Source: Hypsibius dujardini (Eukaryota; Tardigrada; Eutardigrada; Parachela; Hypsibiidae). From it: 62,883 bases of DNA. Below, piece by piece: positions 33,894-46,186 of the stretch. Under the pieces are notes generated by a model. That model made no database searches. It had not been told where the DNA came from and saw only the letters and a program-made list of their open reading frames with translations. The stretch spans positions 1 through 62,883 of the forward strand of contig LRSR01010877.1 in the NCBI GenBank assembly GCA_001579985.1, read 5' to 3'. Numbering within the stretch: the stretch's first letter is position 1; each line of letters opens with the position of its first letter. The translations under genes were made by a program, and so were the position numbers.

Positions 33894-35794
33894 ATGACGA
33901 CCAAGCATAGCACAACACCTCAGACGACGACGAGCGCGACAGTCACCACTCCTTCCTCCACCTCAACAGCAACAGCAGCAGCGGCCACACGACAGGCCGC
34001 ACAGATTCTCTACCGAATGGCCAACTCTGGGGGAACGAGTACTTCGAATGTCGTCGCCGCGGGTACTTCCAGTACGACGACGAGTTCAAGCCTCGTGACG
34101 GAGCCCATCACTCCGGTATTACTGGCTGCAGCTCCGACGGTGAGTGTCTTCTCTCTCTCTCTTTCTCTCTCGCTTTCTTCGATTGTCTTTTTCTCACGGT
34201 GACTCGCCGTCGTAACATTCGTGTGTCGCTGTCTGTGTGTGAGAGCGTTTCCGTTTGGGAGGTTTGTTTTAACGGAACGAGGGAGTCTCTCTTAATCATC
34301 AATCAGCTGTCTGATGTGAGATTAATCATCACCATCAGCTGTCTGAGCTGTCTTGTTGAGGAACGAAGGAATCGCAGACAACTAAGAGAATTATTGTGGT
34401 GTTTTTGGATCGGTAAGCGAAAAAAGGAGAAGGAATAATGAAGGATGCTGATTACTAATCCAGTCCTCAATCCTCCTTCTTAAACGTTCTTTCATTTTTT
34501 GGAGGCTGAATTCACTTATAATTCATAATATAACAGCCCTTTTTGGAATGTGGAATAAGTTGGAGGATTGTCTTAAATTTTTTTGGAGGTTATTTTTGGC
34601 AGGATTGGTAAAAAAGGGCTCTGCATTTGGAAATCGTGGTTTTCTTTGAATTTGAATCTCGCGTCGGTGCAATGAATTGATTGATTGAGTTTGTGTGTTT
34701 GATTGACTGATTGGTGGGCCACCAGAGCATTACTTTACTGTTGTGTTTCACCGTAATGGATGATGTCATCGTACCATCGGCGTTGTCATTTCATTCCTTT
34801 TCTGGCCTTGATTTGCTACCATTCTAATGTTTTTTGTTGTTAAAAACAATTTGATTTGAGTTGGCTTTGTCCTGCCGCTGTCGCTCCTGCTAGAATTAAA
34901 GAATACCAACAGGACGAAAGAAATTTGCAGGTCAGCATTACTATGCTGGTGTGATTGATTGATTGAAGCGAGTCGTGAATTTTCGTTTTGATTGATTGAT
35001 TTGTTTGACGAAGAGTGGGCTCGAGTGATTGATTGCACTTGTAGATCGCCTAATTCATTTTACTTTCTTAAAGAAACAAGCTGATATTTAATCATTTTTT
35101 GTCGTATTTCGATGATTTAAATTTCGTATTTTCTTAGTGGTTTTCTTTCATGGCATGCCCGCCTAATTGATTGGTTGATTGGCTCATCGGCCCATTTATT
35201 GTAGCCGATTGATTGTTGATTAACTGACCTTCTTTGGCCCTGAATATTGACTATACTGGTCGTTGCGTTGCTTGTTTGATTGTCCATTTTTGGGCTAATT
35301 GCGATTTTGCTCCAGTTGAATTATTGTCATTTTTTATTACGTTTTTGGACGAAATTTCTGGGTACCTGACGGGCTCTATCGGAATTTTGATACGCTGTTT
35401 TAAAATCGGCTGGCTATTAGGCAACACTCTTCTTTCAAAGCATTGCACTTTTGTGTTACGAGAAGGATGGGCGTAGTCAGTACACATATATGACTCACAC
35501 TTTTTATCGTTGTCAACCAACACATCCGTTCACAAAAATTTTCCGTTGCACGCCGAATGCCTCCCCCTCTCCCTCTGTCGTCTTATTTCTCGGTCTATCA
35601 GGCTAGTAAGACTTCTTTGTTATGCCTCGTTGAGCAACTTGAAAAAACTGCGATAAAAATATCCCCGAAGAGCACTTCAGCAGTTTTCCCGCCTGCCTGT
35701 AGACGCGTAATGTAAAACGTGTTCTGAGTTATTGTGAGTTTTGAGAATTACATTTTTTGTGTTCTGTCTGTTTGTTTGCTTAACTGTCTGTCTC

Positions 35795-35827
<33 letters not shown>

Positions 35828-37616
35828 GAGTCCGTGTACCTGTCTTTTCTTTTTACTTGTCATTTCGTTTTGTTAACTTGTTCGGATGTCTGAACTAAAG
35901 ATTCGAACCACCGTTCTCCCTTTCCAGATGCTCAACCCTGCTTCAGCTCACTTTGCAGTGACCACCACGGCGAGCTTTAACCAGACCGGTGGAAGCGGCC
36001 TTCAACAAGCACACAACTTTATACCCGTCTACTTCCAGTCCCCTGTCGGCGGCGGCGTTTCCGGTCAGCTCAAGCAAGACAGCACCAGCACCATGACATT
36101 TCAGTTCCAACCGCAGCAGTATCAGGTCATTCAGCAGCAGGCCCAACCGTTGCAGGGAGGGCGAACCGTCTATCAGCTCAATATCGGCGGTGGTGGCGGA
36201 GATAATCCCCAGTATCAGGTGGCCAGAATGGCAGCGGTAGCTGGAGTTAATCAGCAGCAGCAGCCGCAGCACCAAGGACAACCACAACAGCTGGTCGGCA
36301 AGGGCAGGGCTGGCGGACGCAAGTCGAATACCAAAGAAGATAAGGTAGAAGATTATTGCTGGGAGAAAGATAAAAGGATCATGTGGTCGATTGCCTCATC
36401 ATCTTACTGACGAATTTGCAAACTGCAATACAGGCACAAAAATGCCCGGACAGAGAGATGGACAGACAGATAGACAAACAAACAGACATAGAGTGATAGA
36501 AATACAGTGTTGCATCCACTAATGCGTTCTTTTTTGTGCAGCTGTCTTCGGAAGAGATGGACAGGAGGAAAGTGCGCCGGGAGCGCAATAAGCAAGCTGC
36601 GGCTCGTTGCAGGAAGCGTCGAATGGACCAGACCAATATCCTTACTGATGTACGTAGCAATGACAATGTCGACGTCTTTTCTGCTTCAGTGAGATTTCGT
36701 TTAGTTTCTTATCCTCGGATTACAATCTACCCATTTTGTATTTTAAATAATCGTTCTAAATTATTAAGTTAACTTGTCATGCTAGTAGCCTGTCATTAAG
36801 TTATATATCAATATTAACTGAATTATCTATGTGTCTGCAGGAGACGGAGGCGTTAGAAGCGGTTCAGAACGACATCAAATCGGAAATTGAAAAGTACCAG
36901 CTAGAGATCACGGAGATCCAATCCATTCTCGACACACACCGGGCCAATTGCGGAAAGAATATCCCCGCGACCAGTGTCCATATGCGAGTACACTCCCCAC
37001 CGCGGATCCACGTACAGGTACCGCCGACGTCGGTCAACGACTCGATGATTATGCCACCCCCGCCCACGATAGTCGTACCGTCCTCCGCACCGGAACCCAT
37101 CGCTACAGCGGCCCCGGCTACTACGGATGAACCGGGTGCCAAACGGAAGACTGGATCGGCTTTGCAAAGGCCCTCCAACCTGCCTGGACCTCTGCAACAG
37201 CTGGACCTACTGGCCATGCCGACGCCTAGTCCGTCCAAATTGGTGTTCAACTTTGAGTCTCACACTGGCCTTACTCCAACTGGTAGGTCTTTGCCTGGCT
37301 GCTTTCTGTTTTTGGCTGTGCGTCGGCTAACCTCTCTCTCTCTCTGGATCTGTCTGTATGTCATCTGTTTTCTTGTTCATTCGTCTATCCTGTCTGTCCG
37401 TCTGCCTGTCTGTCCGTTTGTTTTGAGTTTTTTTCTGGCCATCAGTTGACTCATTTGAGTCGTATTATTTCCTTAGGTTTGACACCGACTGGCCTGACTC
37501 CCCTCATTCCATCCATCTCGTCCGATGCACCGGAAAAGACGGACACGTCGTCATCGGCGGAGGCTGGCGCTTCCGCAGCGCAGCAGACTTCTCCCAACAA
37601 CCTGGTGTCCTTATGA
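33894..37616 (+). CDS. Fos/kay-like: Fos-family bZIP transcription factor (AP-1 subunit, kayak-like)
   Basis: Nuclear DNA-binding protein expected to pair with Jun on AP-1 sites. Five exons (33894-34139, 35928-36344, 36542-36649, 36841-37282, 37477-37616) give 450 residues. The first 82 are Thr/Ser/Ala-rich. Exon 2 encodes a Gln-rich, presumably activating region. Exons 3-4 encode the bZIP domain: basic region [20 protein letters not shown] (about 229-248, with the N-x-x-A-A-x-x-C-R contact signature), then a zipper ending ILDTHRANC, matching Fos ILAAHRPAC. Fos rather than Jun or ATF is supported by that His-Arg-Cys end and the exon border inside the zipper. Core heptad positions read L-L-I-Y-I-H. 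The C-terminal part is Pro/Ser/Thr-rich with three GLTP repeats split by the last intron. Intron 1 is 1.8 kb. TRE sites upstream suggest autoregulation. Confidence 0.93.
34670..35230. repeat. GATT/ATTG-rich tetranucleotide stretch in Fos intron 1
   Basis: Repeated gattgattgattga words with diverged spacers. The reverse complement (caatcaatcaat) is frequent elsewhere, for example 565-590, 3750-3830, 22745-22830 and 56060-56175. No coding signal. Confidence 0.75.
35760..35830. repeat. (TGTC)n microsatellite in Fos intron 1
   Basis: About ten near-perfect TGTC units lie roughly 100 bp before the exon 2 acceptor. Confidence 0.9.
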
Positions 37617-38475
37617 AGCACGCAGTCGGGTGACAAAAGACGGAAGATTAAATTTTGTATTTTACTAGATTCTACTTGCTCTGGAGTTCTTAAATTCTTA
37701 GCTCTTCCATGTGGCGGTGTTTTGTTTGTCTTTATCTTGCACTTTCTTCTTCGACAACTGACGCATTTGTCTACGGTCTCCCGAAGGAGTTGTTGCAAAG
37801 TTTAGCCTTCTTGCACGTTGTGCCTAATGCCTGCCTATCTGTGGCCTCTTTTTCTGTCTACCGGTCGTAGGCTCGTTTTTGTTTTCTCTGGGCTCACCCT
37901 AATATACTTTTTATGTTTTTGATTGAGACATTCTGGTGTGTGAACTGTGAATTAGAATAGATAAAAGTAGATTTTTTATATCTCCTGGTGATTTCTGCGG
38001 TTATTATCGCCTTTACAGTCATTCGCTGACGTATGGCCGACAGACATTAACCCAGACACAGAAAACTGAGAAGATTGTAAAATTGACAGGAACATGCAGG
38101 CCTGCAAGCAAACAGACTGATAGTCCAGACAGGCAGGCAGACAGACCGATAGGCAGACAGACAGACAGATAGACAAACAAGTCACATGCAGACAGACAAG
38201 CAAACAGGTACTCGACCGTTTCCGATAGTGGAAGAGCAGTATTTATAGCTGTGGACACAACAAAGACATCACGAAACAAAGCAATTTCTCACGGGAAAAA
38301 AACAAAGAAACTTAAGTCATATTTACAGCGTAAAAACTCCAAAAAACCTATAATAATACAGACAGAGGGCTTATAAGGGTTTGTGAACCGAGGAAATCAC
38401 CAAAGAAAAAGAAGGGCATGTCAACTAACCAAAGTCCAGACACAGTCCAGACTAGAAAGCATACTCATTCCAGCA
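37617..38475. other. Convergent intergenic region between Fos and TBCEL
   Basis: Holds the two 3' UTRs of converging genes. A CAGA-type repeat lies at 38095-38205. No gene is recognised, and no canonical AATAAA was found for Fos. Confidence 0.5.
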
Positions 38476-41400
38476 TCACTTTTCCTGGACGATAATTTCA
38501 TCACCCTCGACAATGGCATACGAGTGCAGAGCTCGTCCCGGATACTTGAGCTCCTCCAGTCCGGACGACTCAGCTAACTCGGCGTCCCAGTAGAAGACTC
38601 GACATTTACTCGGCGACAGGCCGGTGATCGCAGTCAAAGACTTTTTCAGCTGCGCCACGGACTGTTTCACGTTCACTCGGTAGGGGCGTTTGCTGAAGGT
38701 CGGCGTGGTCAGACTCACCGCTACGAAAACTGGTGCGCCGAGGTCCACGTGAGCCAGCGGTTTCAGGTGGCCATACTTTGCTTCCAGTTCGGGGTAACGT
38801 ATCGGGGCTGGGCTTTGGCTGTGAAAGTGCCGGAGGAAGGCGCGTTCGGCGTCCATGCGTTCCAGGGTCTCAACGGCGGTGCCGTTGAGTATTTGAACGT
38901 TGGGCAGGCGCGCTATGACATGTGAGCGAGGGGTCAGCCTGGAATGGAAATGCGCTTTAGTTTACAGGGAAAACAGACAGATAGAGAGAGAGACAACAGA
39001 GAGCCAGACAGAGAGACCGACAATGAGCCAAGTCAGCCAGACCGACAGGCAGGCAGGCAGGTAGATAGACAGACAGCCCGACAGGCAGGCAGGCAGACAG
39101 AGAGACAGAGAGACAGAGAGACAGAGAGACAGACAGCAAAACATACAAACAAAGACAGAGAGTGATGGGCAGGTTAGCAGAAAAGCGACACCAGCGGCAG
39201 ATCGCACAACCACGATGAAGAACAGGAGCTTACTCAATGATAGATTTCTTTGTGGGGCTGCCGAATGTAACTGGTGCGGTATCATTGGCCCACAACTTTG
39301 TTCCCAGCAGTCGAAGATCAGTCAAGTTTGCAATACTGTTCAATTTATCGAGCGCATCCCATTCCTCCAGTTCAATTTGATTGACGTGAAGCTTTTTCAA
39401 CGCCGGAAAGCTACTTCTTAACGCGTCGTTCTCGATTTTCTGCAAGAACAACATAACCGATTATTGAGGAAAGCTGCTTTGTTTTATTTCCGTCTATCCG
39501 TCTCTCTGATTGTAGGTCTGTCTGTCTCTTTATTTGTCTGTCTCTCTTTCTGTCTGACTGTCTGCTTGTCTCAGCTTGCTTCTCTGTGGGTATTTCTCAT
39601 CCTACGTGATTGCCTGCCTATCAATTTGTCCGTCTGTCTGGCCGTCCGTAGGCCTATTGGTTGTAGTCATCGATCTAGCTAGGCGTCACAGTCGTGTATT
39701 TGTTTGAATGCTGACCTGAAGATCACACAACGGATTCTGGCTGGCAAACAGGGTCTGCAACGCCGGAAACACCCCACCGATCACCATCAAAGTTTCCCAG
39801 GAAGCCAACTGATTTCCGTCCACGTGTAGTTCTTTCACTTTGCTCGGTGACCGCTTTCCCTCGTCATGGTCCGTCCCCGACTGTAACTCGGAATAGCCGT
39901 TCAAACTGAGATGGAGCTCTTCCACCCTGTCGGAAGATGATAGAAAGGCAGACACATTAAAAATTGATCATCAAAGATAGTGCACACATATGCATCAGAA
40001 ATGGGTCAATTATCCTTAGAATTCTCTCAAAGAGCAAGGATATCTTTCTGGAGTTTTACTTCAATAGCTAGAGCAACCTACGGTACAATACTGCTCAATT
40101 GTAGTTCTCCTTACGATCAGAGGACGTCCAAATTACAATTTTAATTTGTAATTTTAATTAAAAATGAGAACATTATTTATTATATAAAAAGTAGCAAATC
40201 TTTTTGATATTTTTTTGATATAATTTCAGATATAACACTGGTTTTAAATGTATTTGAAATATTGATGTAAAATGTATTTGCTTGGGCTATTACAACATAA
40301 AAAATCAGGCAAGTAGATAATCAATACCAAAAACTGCAAAACCCTTTTAGGGGGCTCATATCGTACCCATCAACTAGCCGGAGGAGAGCAATGACCACGG
40401 GCCAGTCGATAAGTGTGCCATTCAGGATCAATCTTTTAATTTGTCGGTTTAATGGTCCAGTATGGTCGGCGACGGCGGTCTTTGTGCGGTGATGGTGGTG
40501 CTGATGGGGTGTTATGTCCTCGAGCCGGATGTCTTTCAGAGGATTGAAACTCAGATTCAGCGACTCCAGGGCGGGCATGCCTTGGATGAGGGGCAGGACC
40601 TGGAAGCACGATGAAAGCGAGAGATGAAAAGCTAATCCTTTCAAGGCGATTGATTAATTGGATTTAGAGACTTTTAAGAAAAAGCCGACATGGAAAGAGC
40701 ACGACATTAATTTGAGGGAACACAAAATATGTCCTGAATTCCTCACGTTTGCATTCTGAAATTCGTGATCTGTCTGTGTTTCTGTGTTTCTGTCTTTCTA
40801 TCTGTCTTTCTGTCTGTCTGTCTGCCAGTATGCCTGTCTGTCTAGCTGCATGTCTGCATCCATCTGGTGTCGTCTGTCTGTCTGTCTGTTTGCCTGCCTG
40901 CCTGCCTGTCTGCCTGCATGTGTATGTTTCTGTTTGCCAGCAACGTGTCTGCCTGTCGTCGGTCTCCGGTGCCCGGTTATCATCCCTTCACCACCACCAC
41001 CCACTTCGTTCCACTTGTTAATTCGGTTGAAGGAGAGGTCAATCTCCGTCAAATGCACACACCACTCCGCCAGCTGATGGCTGGGCTCCACACGACCGAT
41101 CCCAAAGTTCTGCAGCACCACATACGGCGGAAACATGAAGTTTCTCCGTTTCTCTGTAGGCGAAGAAAAACAACCAAAATTAGACCGCTGTTAATTGGCC
41201 AGCTGTAAGAGAGAGCGTTTTAGTTTTCAGAGAGACTTTCCATTCTCTCTGTCTTCATCAATCAACGCACCGCCATCGACCGGCACGACCTATATAACGA
41301 CCTCAACTCTCAGCGACATCTGTGCTGCAGTCTGTGAAATTGCATAACGCTCACACGGCAGCAGCTTTTTCGTTTTATTACGCAATGAAATGCTGCTGCT

Positions 41401-41887
41401 GCTCGTAAACTTGAAGGAGCTCGGCTGAGTTTTCATGCAAGCACAGCAGAATATTCTTCGTCCGTCCAGGTAGCGCGGTTGTAAAGCAATTAAAACAGCT
41501 TCCGTTCCAAAAACTGTGTCTGACCACGTGATAGCCGCTCTCTAAACAACCACGAATATCACATGCTCGACACAGTTGTTATAAGACGAACATGCTCCAT
41601 TGGATGATTGCTGAATTGTGAGAAGTTCATCCCACTCAAAAAGCCCCAAGTCACATGACTCTGGAACTAGATTCTAGAGGCGGAAGTCACGGGACTTCGC
41701 TAATTATGAGATGCAGTCCTGGTCGATGCACCATTCTTCTCTCCACCGACGTACCTGGACTGGCTGGAGAATTTTCCTGGTCCTGTCGCTCGCGTTCCTG
41801 ACAGATGAGGCTACCAAAAAGCACCCGATAATCCTCATCCGAATATTTCTGCTCGAGGGCCGTCAAAAAAGTCATGGGCTCCTCCAT
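38476..41887 (-). CDS. TBCEL-like: Tubulin-specific chaperone cofactor E-like protein (TBCEL)
   Basis: Relative of tubulin folding cofactor E; TBCEL proteins promote tubulin dimer disassembly or turnover. Six exons (41755-41887, 41005-41153, 40367-40599, 39716-39926, 39234-39439, 38476-38938) give 464 residues with consistent phases. There is no N-terminal CAP-Gly domain; the N-terminus TFLTALEQKYSDEDY resembles the TBCEL start, which argues for TBCEL over TBCE. Leucine-rich repeats follow (LTEIDLSFNRINKWNE, LESLNLSFNPL, VEELHLSLNGY, VKELHVDGNQLASWE, LKKLHVNQIELEEWD, LTDLRLLGTKLW). A ubiquitin-like domain ends the protein (about 375-464), with RYPELEAKYGHL and RALHSYAIVEGDEI. A His-rich insertion (HQHHHHR) sits in LRR exon 3. 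The gene is convergent with Fos and divergent from GMF (1.3 kb apart). Confidence 0.93.
38985..39155. repeat. GACA/GAGA/GGCA repeats in TBCEL intron 5
   Basis: Tandem agacagag and ggcaggca units occupy nearly all of the intron between the last two exons. Another TGTC array is in intron 4 (about 39485-39650). Confidence 0.85.
40785..40930. repeat. TGTC/TGCC array in TBCEL intron 2
   Basis: Period-4 pyrimidine/G repeats lie between exons 41005-41153 and 40367-40599. Confidence 0.85.
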
Positions 41888-43212
41888 GATGTCGTTTTTC
41901 CGTAGTAATCAATTTTTTTCTCCCCTTCTGCGCAATCAGTTCTACGGAGAAAATTTTTACAGCAGTAAGCATGTGTGACAATGTGCAAAAATAAAATTGG
42001 AAAAATCAAGATGGTTCGATACGAGGGCAGTAAATTTTAAAAGCAAAAGGAATGCGCAAATATAGACACTACGAGAGGGGTGGCGCGACTCGGACCGATT
42101 AATCATACCGGTAACCTGATCTGTTTCAGGATGTTTATCTGTGCAAGGCAAACTTTGATTAAAATAGTCCTCGTTATCGCCCCGCTATTTTCCTCTCCGT
42201 TGCACCATTAGCGAGGTTTGTAGATAAATTCCGACGGGGAAAAAAATCCTCCACAGTGGATTATGCAAGTCGCTGGAGTCAAAAGTCGACAGCTGAAATT
42301 TTAGAGGAGAAGAAATCTGGCATTTACGCGTGGCGAAAAGATGGGTTCGAAAGTGTGTGATCAGCTGTGCGGGCTAAAAAAGCAAAACACAACACTGCGT
42401 CAGGCAAGTGAGTGGGCGTGCGCATAGGCAAAGCCCAACTTTATGCGCACCAGGACAGCCTCCAGGGGGCAAATTTGTGTCGTCCCTCTTCCCTTCCCTT
42501 GTGGGTGAGACTAACGCTCAATCCCAACCGGAAGCGAGAATCTGAAACATGAAATTATATATGCCCGCTTTCATTTATGTGCGTACATTTGAAACCAATG
42601 TGTTGAGAACTGAGATGAAAGCGATCGAAAACCGTACGCGCCGGATCGATTTCAGGGGACTGCGCACTGCACATTGGTCTGCGCTGATCCGTAAACTGGT
42701 CGCCAGACCAAAAAAACAGGGATAGTTCAGTGTCAGCCAGTTGGTCCAAAGACCGGTATAAACTGTTTCTTTTGTGTCTCGATGTGGGTCGCCGGTCGTT
42801 GATGAGAACATGTATTTATTCAGAAAACATATTTTGCAATTGTGTTATCTCCTGTAGCACAAAAGTCGACGATCGGTCGTTATCACACTCAACGAGGCAT
42901 GGCCAGCCAGCTTGGATATCCGGCCGCCGTTGCGGTCTGGTCTCGGGACCAGCGAGGTGCTTTGTTGTGATTCGTTAATCCAAGCGATGAGCAACACAAC
43001 CAGGAAAGAGGAAGCTGACGATCAATCAAGGTCTGACACGGCGCACACACATACACACCATACACGAAAAAGTCATCTTTCATCGCATTCATCAGGAAAA
43101 CCAGTCAGCGCGGGGACAAAGCCACCCGTCGTCAAGGTCGATTTACGCTGAATTGTTCTTTGATTTGTTTGTCCAGGCGAAAATCGGAGGGAGGCTACCG
43201 GCACGATTTACT
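41888..43212. other. Divergent intergenic region between TBCEL and GMF
   Basis: Shared 1.3-kb promoter space for two genes pointing apart. The last bases, roughly to 43212, must include the GMF 5' UTR. There are no strong motifs that I can assign and no additional ORF with family features. Confidence 0.5.
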
Positions 43213-45425
43213 ATGGTGAGTCAGGCGTCGATTGGTTGATTGACGTGGCCACGTGGCTGGCGAAATTTATTTATTTGCACGGCTTAGCGTCGATTGATTG
43301 ATTGAATCAGAATGTCGAGTGTATGATCACCCATTTTAATTTAACCTTGCCCTTGGCCTTGGGAGTTATCTCGCGTTGTACATGCTTGCACGGTCATTTT
43401 AGGCTGAAAATCTGCGAATTTGTGAGATCGATCCGTCCCTGAAGGTGAGTGGGAATTTTGGAAGATGAGCTATTTTGGACGGCTGGACGCTTTGGTGTAA
43501 ATTCCTTTGGTGCATTTTTTTGTCCGTTACATAATCGCATGTTGCTGCTTTTTTCCCCAGGAAAAACTCAAGAATTTCAGGTGAATTTTCTCACAAGGAT
43601 AGCGGCACGATTTGTGCTTTATTTAACATACTAGTATTAACGTATACGCGTGCGGTTGATTGATTTGATTGATTTGATTGATCAGTTTACTGATTTACTG
43701 ATTCGTTTGCGTTTGTGATCCATCTATTGATTCAGTTGATTGGTTGATGGTTTACGTTTTAGTTCTTCCAGGGGATCGACTTGAAGAAATCTTCTACTAC
43801 ACAACTTAGCTTCGTTGTTTTATTTGGAAATGAAATTCTGTTTTTCCAGCAGTCACGCCAGGGGGCGGAGCCGTGCGTGATTTCTATAATAAATGCACAC
43901 ATATGGCCAAAAAGCTTGGCTGACAGAGTCAAGCCATTGGACTCAGCTGTTGTCATGAAACAATTCTGGGAACGAGTTCTATGGCTTGACTCGGCGAGCT
44001 AAGTATTTTGTTCATCTGTCTATGTGCTGACTGGAAATGAACGATTGTTGCCTCATAACTTGGTCCTTTGAAGAGTGTGGTGAAATCTCCCATTTAACAC
44101 TTATCGATGAGGGGGATTGATTTACTTGTTTTAGTTTCAGTTTTATGTTTAACCGTGATTCACGTTTTGCAGATTCCGAAAGGCCAAGAACAATGCTGCG
44201 ATCATCAGTGAGTGATGCTTTTGATGACCGTTAGACATGATGACCGTTGTTTGAATATATTTAAAAAATATTTTTGATCGCTCAAAAGACGGCTTTTTAT
44301 TCTGAATAAATATATTATTTTTTCAAAAATAGAATCGATATTTAAACGTATATTCTTATTTAAAGTCACTAAATTTAACGCCAATATTAGGATATTTTAT
44401 TAAATCAAATCTTATTTTAAAATGCTGAAAATGTAGGTTTTCTTTTAAATATAATAATTCTTGTATTTTAATAAACTTTGCCGATGAATTGAAATTTATT
44501 TGATATTTTATTTAAATTTAAAAACGTTATTTAAACAACTATAGTTACACAATAGATTTAATTTAGTTTTACATTTTAATCAAATTACTTTATATCGAGC
44601 GCATGGCCAGAAGGGCGTAGTTTTAATTTAAGTCATTTTCGCAGTGAAAATCTCAAAGGACAAGTCGCTGGTGGAACTAGAGGATGAGCTGGAAGACTGC
44701 GACACGGAAGACATCAGGAACGCTCTGCCGGAACGCAATCCCCGGTATGTGAAAGATTGTTCGACGACTATCAAGACTCTCTCTAGCTGTTCTTTTTAGC
44801 ATGACGAAAACCTGCTGTGTGAACACATTTCTGATTTCTGCTTTCGCGATTGTGTTTTTAGGTATTTTCTGTACAGCTTCAAGAGGGACCACGGCGATGG
44901 ACGCATCTCCTACCCACTCTGCTTCATCTTCAGTTCACCCTTGGGTATGCCTTTCTTTGCATTCACTTGGCCGATGGCGTCTATTGTGTCTGAGAATAGG
45001 CTTCAAACGTCTTGTTTCTTTTTGTTTTCGGCAGATTGCAAGCCGGAACTGAATATGATTTATGCCGGCTCGAAGACGTCCCTGGTCAATGAAGTCAGCC
45101 TGACAAAGGTACGACCGGAATGCCGAAACAAACAAAACTGAGCAAAAATAGGTTGACATGCAGAGAGACAAAGAAACAAGAGACAGACAAATAGAAACAA
45201 TAGACAGACAGACAGACAGACAGATCGACAGATCGACAGATACCCTTTGAGAAACCAGCAGAGAGATAGTCATATAGAACAAATAGAAGGGAGAGATCCC
45301 GGACAGGCAAGGCTCAGACTATCCGTCCGCATTCGATCAGCTTGTTCGATTTATAGTCGTTCGAATTGCGCGAAGTTCAGGACTTCACCGACGACTGGCT
45401 AGCCGAACAACTGGCTCGCCACTAA
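43213..45425 (+). CDS. GMF-like: Glia maturation factor (ADF-homology protein)
   Basis: GMF is a small ADF/cofilin-fold protein that binds Arp2/3, debranches actin filaments and blocks new branches. Coding exons 43213-43215, 43403-43444, 43561-43580, 44173-44207, 44645-44744, 44862-44944, 45035-45108 and 45357-45425 join to 141 residues (human GMFB has 142). The match is strong along the whole length: [61 protein letters not shown], and a C-terminal [10 protein letters not shown]. The start codon forms the last three bases of the first exon (ATG followed at once by gtgagt), so the initiator Met is joined to Ala2 by splicing. Exon 3 has only 20 bases. The intron 44208-44644 contains AT-rich repeat copy C. 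Confidence 0.95.
44235..44560 (-). repeat. AT-rich dispersed repeat family, copy C (inverted)
   Basis: Read on the minus strand it gives 'aaataaaatatcaaataaa', 'aaatatcctaat', 'aaatttagtgacttta', 'gtttaaatatcgatt' and 'aaaaagccgtctttt'. These match copy A (7300-7515) and copy B (32580-32830) in order. It lies in a GMF intron. Confidence 0.65.
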
Positions 45426-46186
45426 CTCCAATTACCCCAATCGCGGCTGTTTTTTTTTCAACGGTCCGGCAAAGTTCCTTAATCCTGGAATACTCCAAAT
45501 CCGTTCCGACCCTTCTATTTATTGTTTCCACAAGCAGTTCAACTGGAGCTGGTGATTCTGTTGTAAACGTTCTCATTGGGCTGTTACCTACGTTCCTTTC
45601 TCCTCCTGGTGCGGGTGGCTTTTCAATTGCTCTGTATTCCAGATGCTTTTCTATTTTCGATTCTCTTTTTTAGTTTGTAGTATTTTCGCACGTATGTATA
45701 GAAAATTGCGGCTGACATTCCTGTGTGCCTGCTTCTATCTACAGTACTCATACTTGCATGTGTGTCTTCCTGTTTTTCTGCCCGCCGGTCTGTTTTCTAT
45801 CTGTCTGATGGTCTGTCTGACTGTTTTTTTGCTTGTATGTCTGTCTGTCTGTTTGTCTGTCTGTTTGTTTGTCGGTCTGTCTTTCTGTTTGTCTCTGTCG
45901 GTCTGTCTATCTGACTAACTGTTTGTCTGTCTGAATCTTTGTCTTTCTGTTTGTCATGTCTGCTTGTCTGACCAGCGATGAAAAGTACGTTTCAGGAAGC
46001 ATTTTGACATCTTGCAGTCCACAAAGCAACAAAAAAGCACTGTAATACCGAAAGGTGAGGGCTGGCTGGGCAAAAAGAGGAAGGCCACACAGGATCTGTG
46101 CAATAAAAACAAGGGAAATGCGAAAAAGAATCAGTTCAAACGTAATCTACGAGGACGTTCTGAATATTCTGTAAAAGCCCACAAAC
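45426..46186. other. Convergent intergenic region between GMF and the TMEM179-like gene
   Basis: Two 3' UTRs with a TGTC/TTTG array at about 45835-45990. No gene recognised. Confidence 0.5.
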
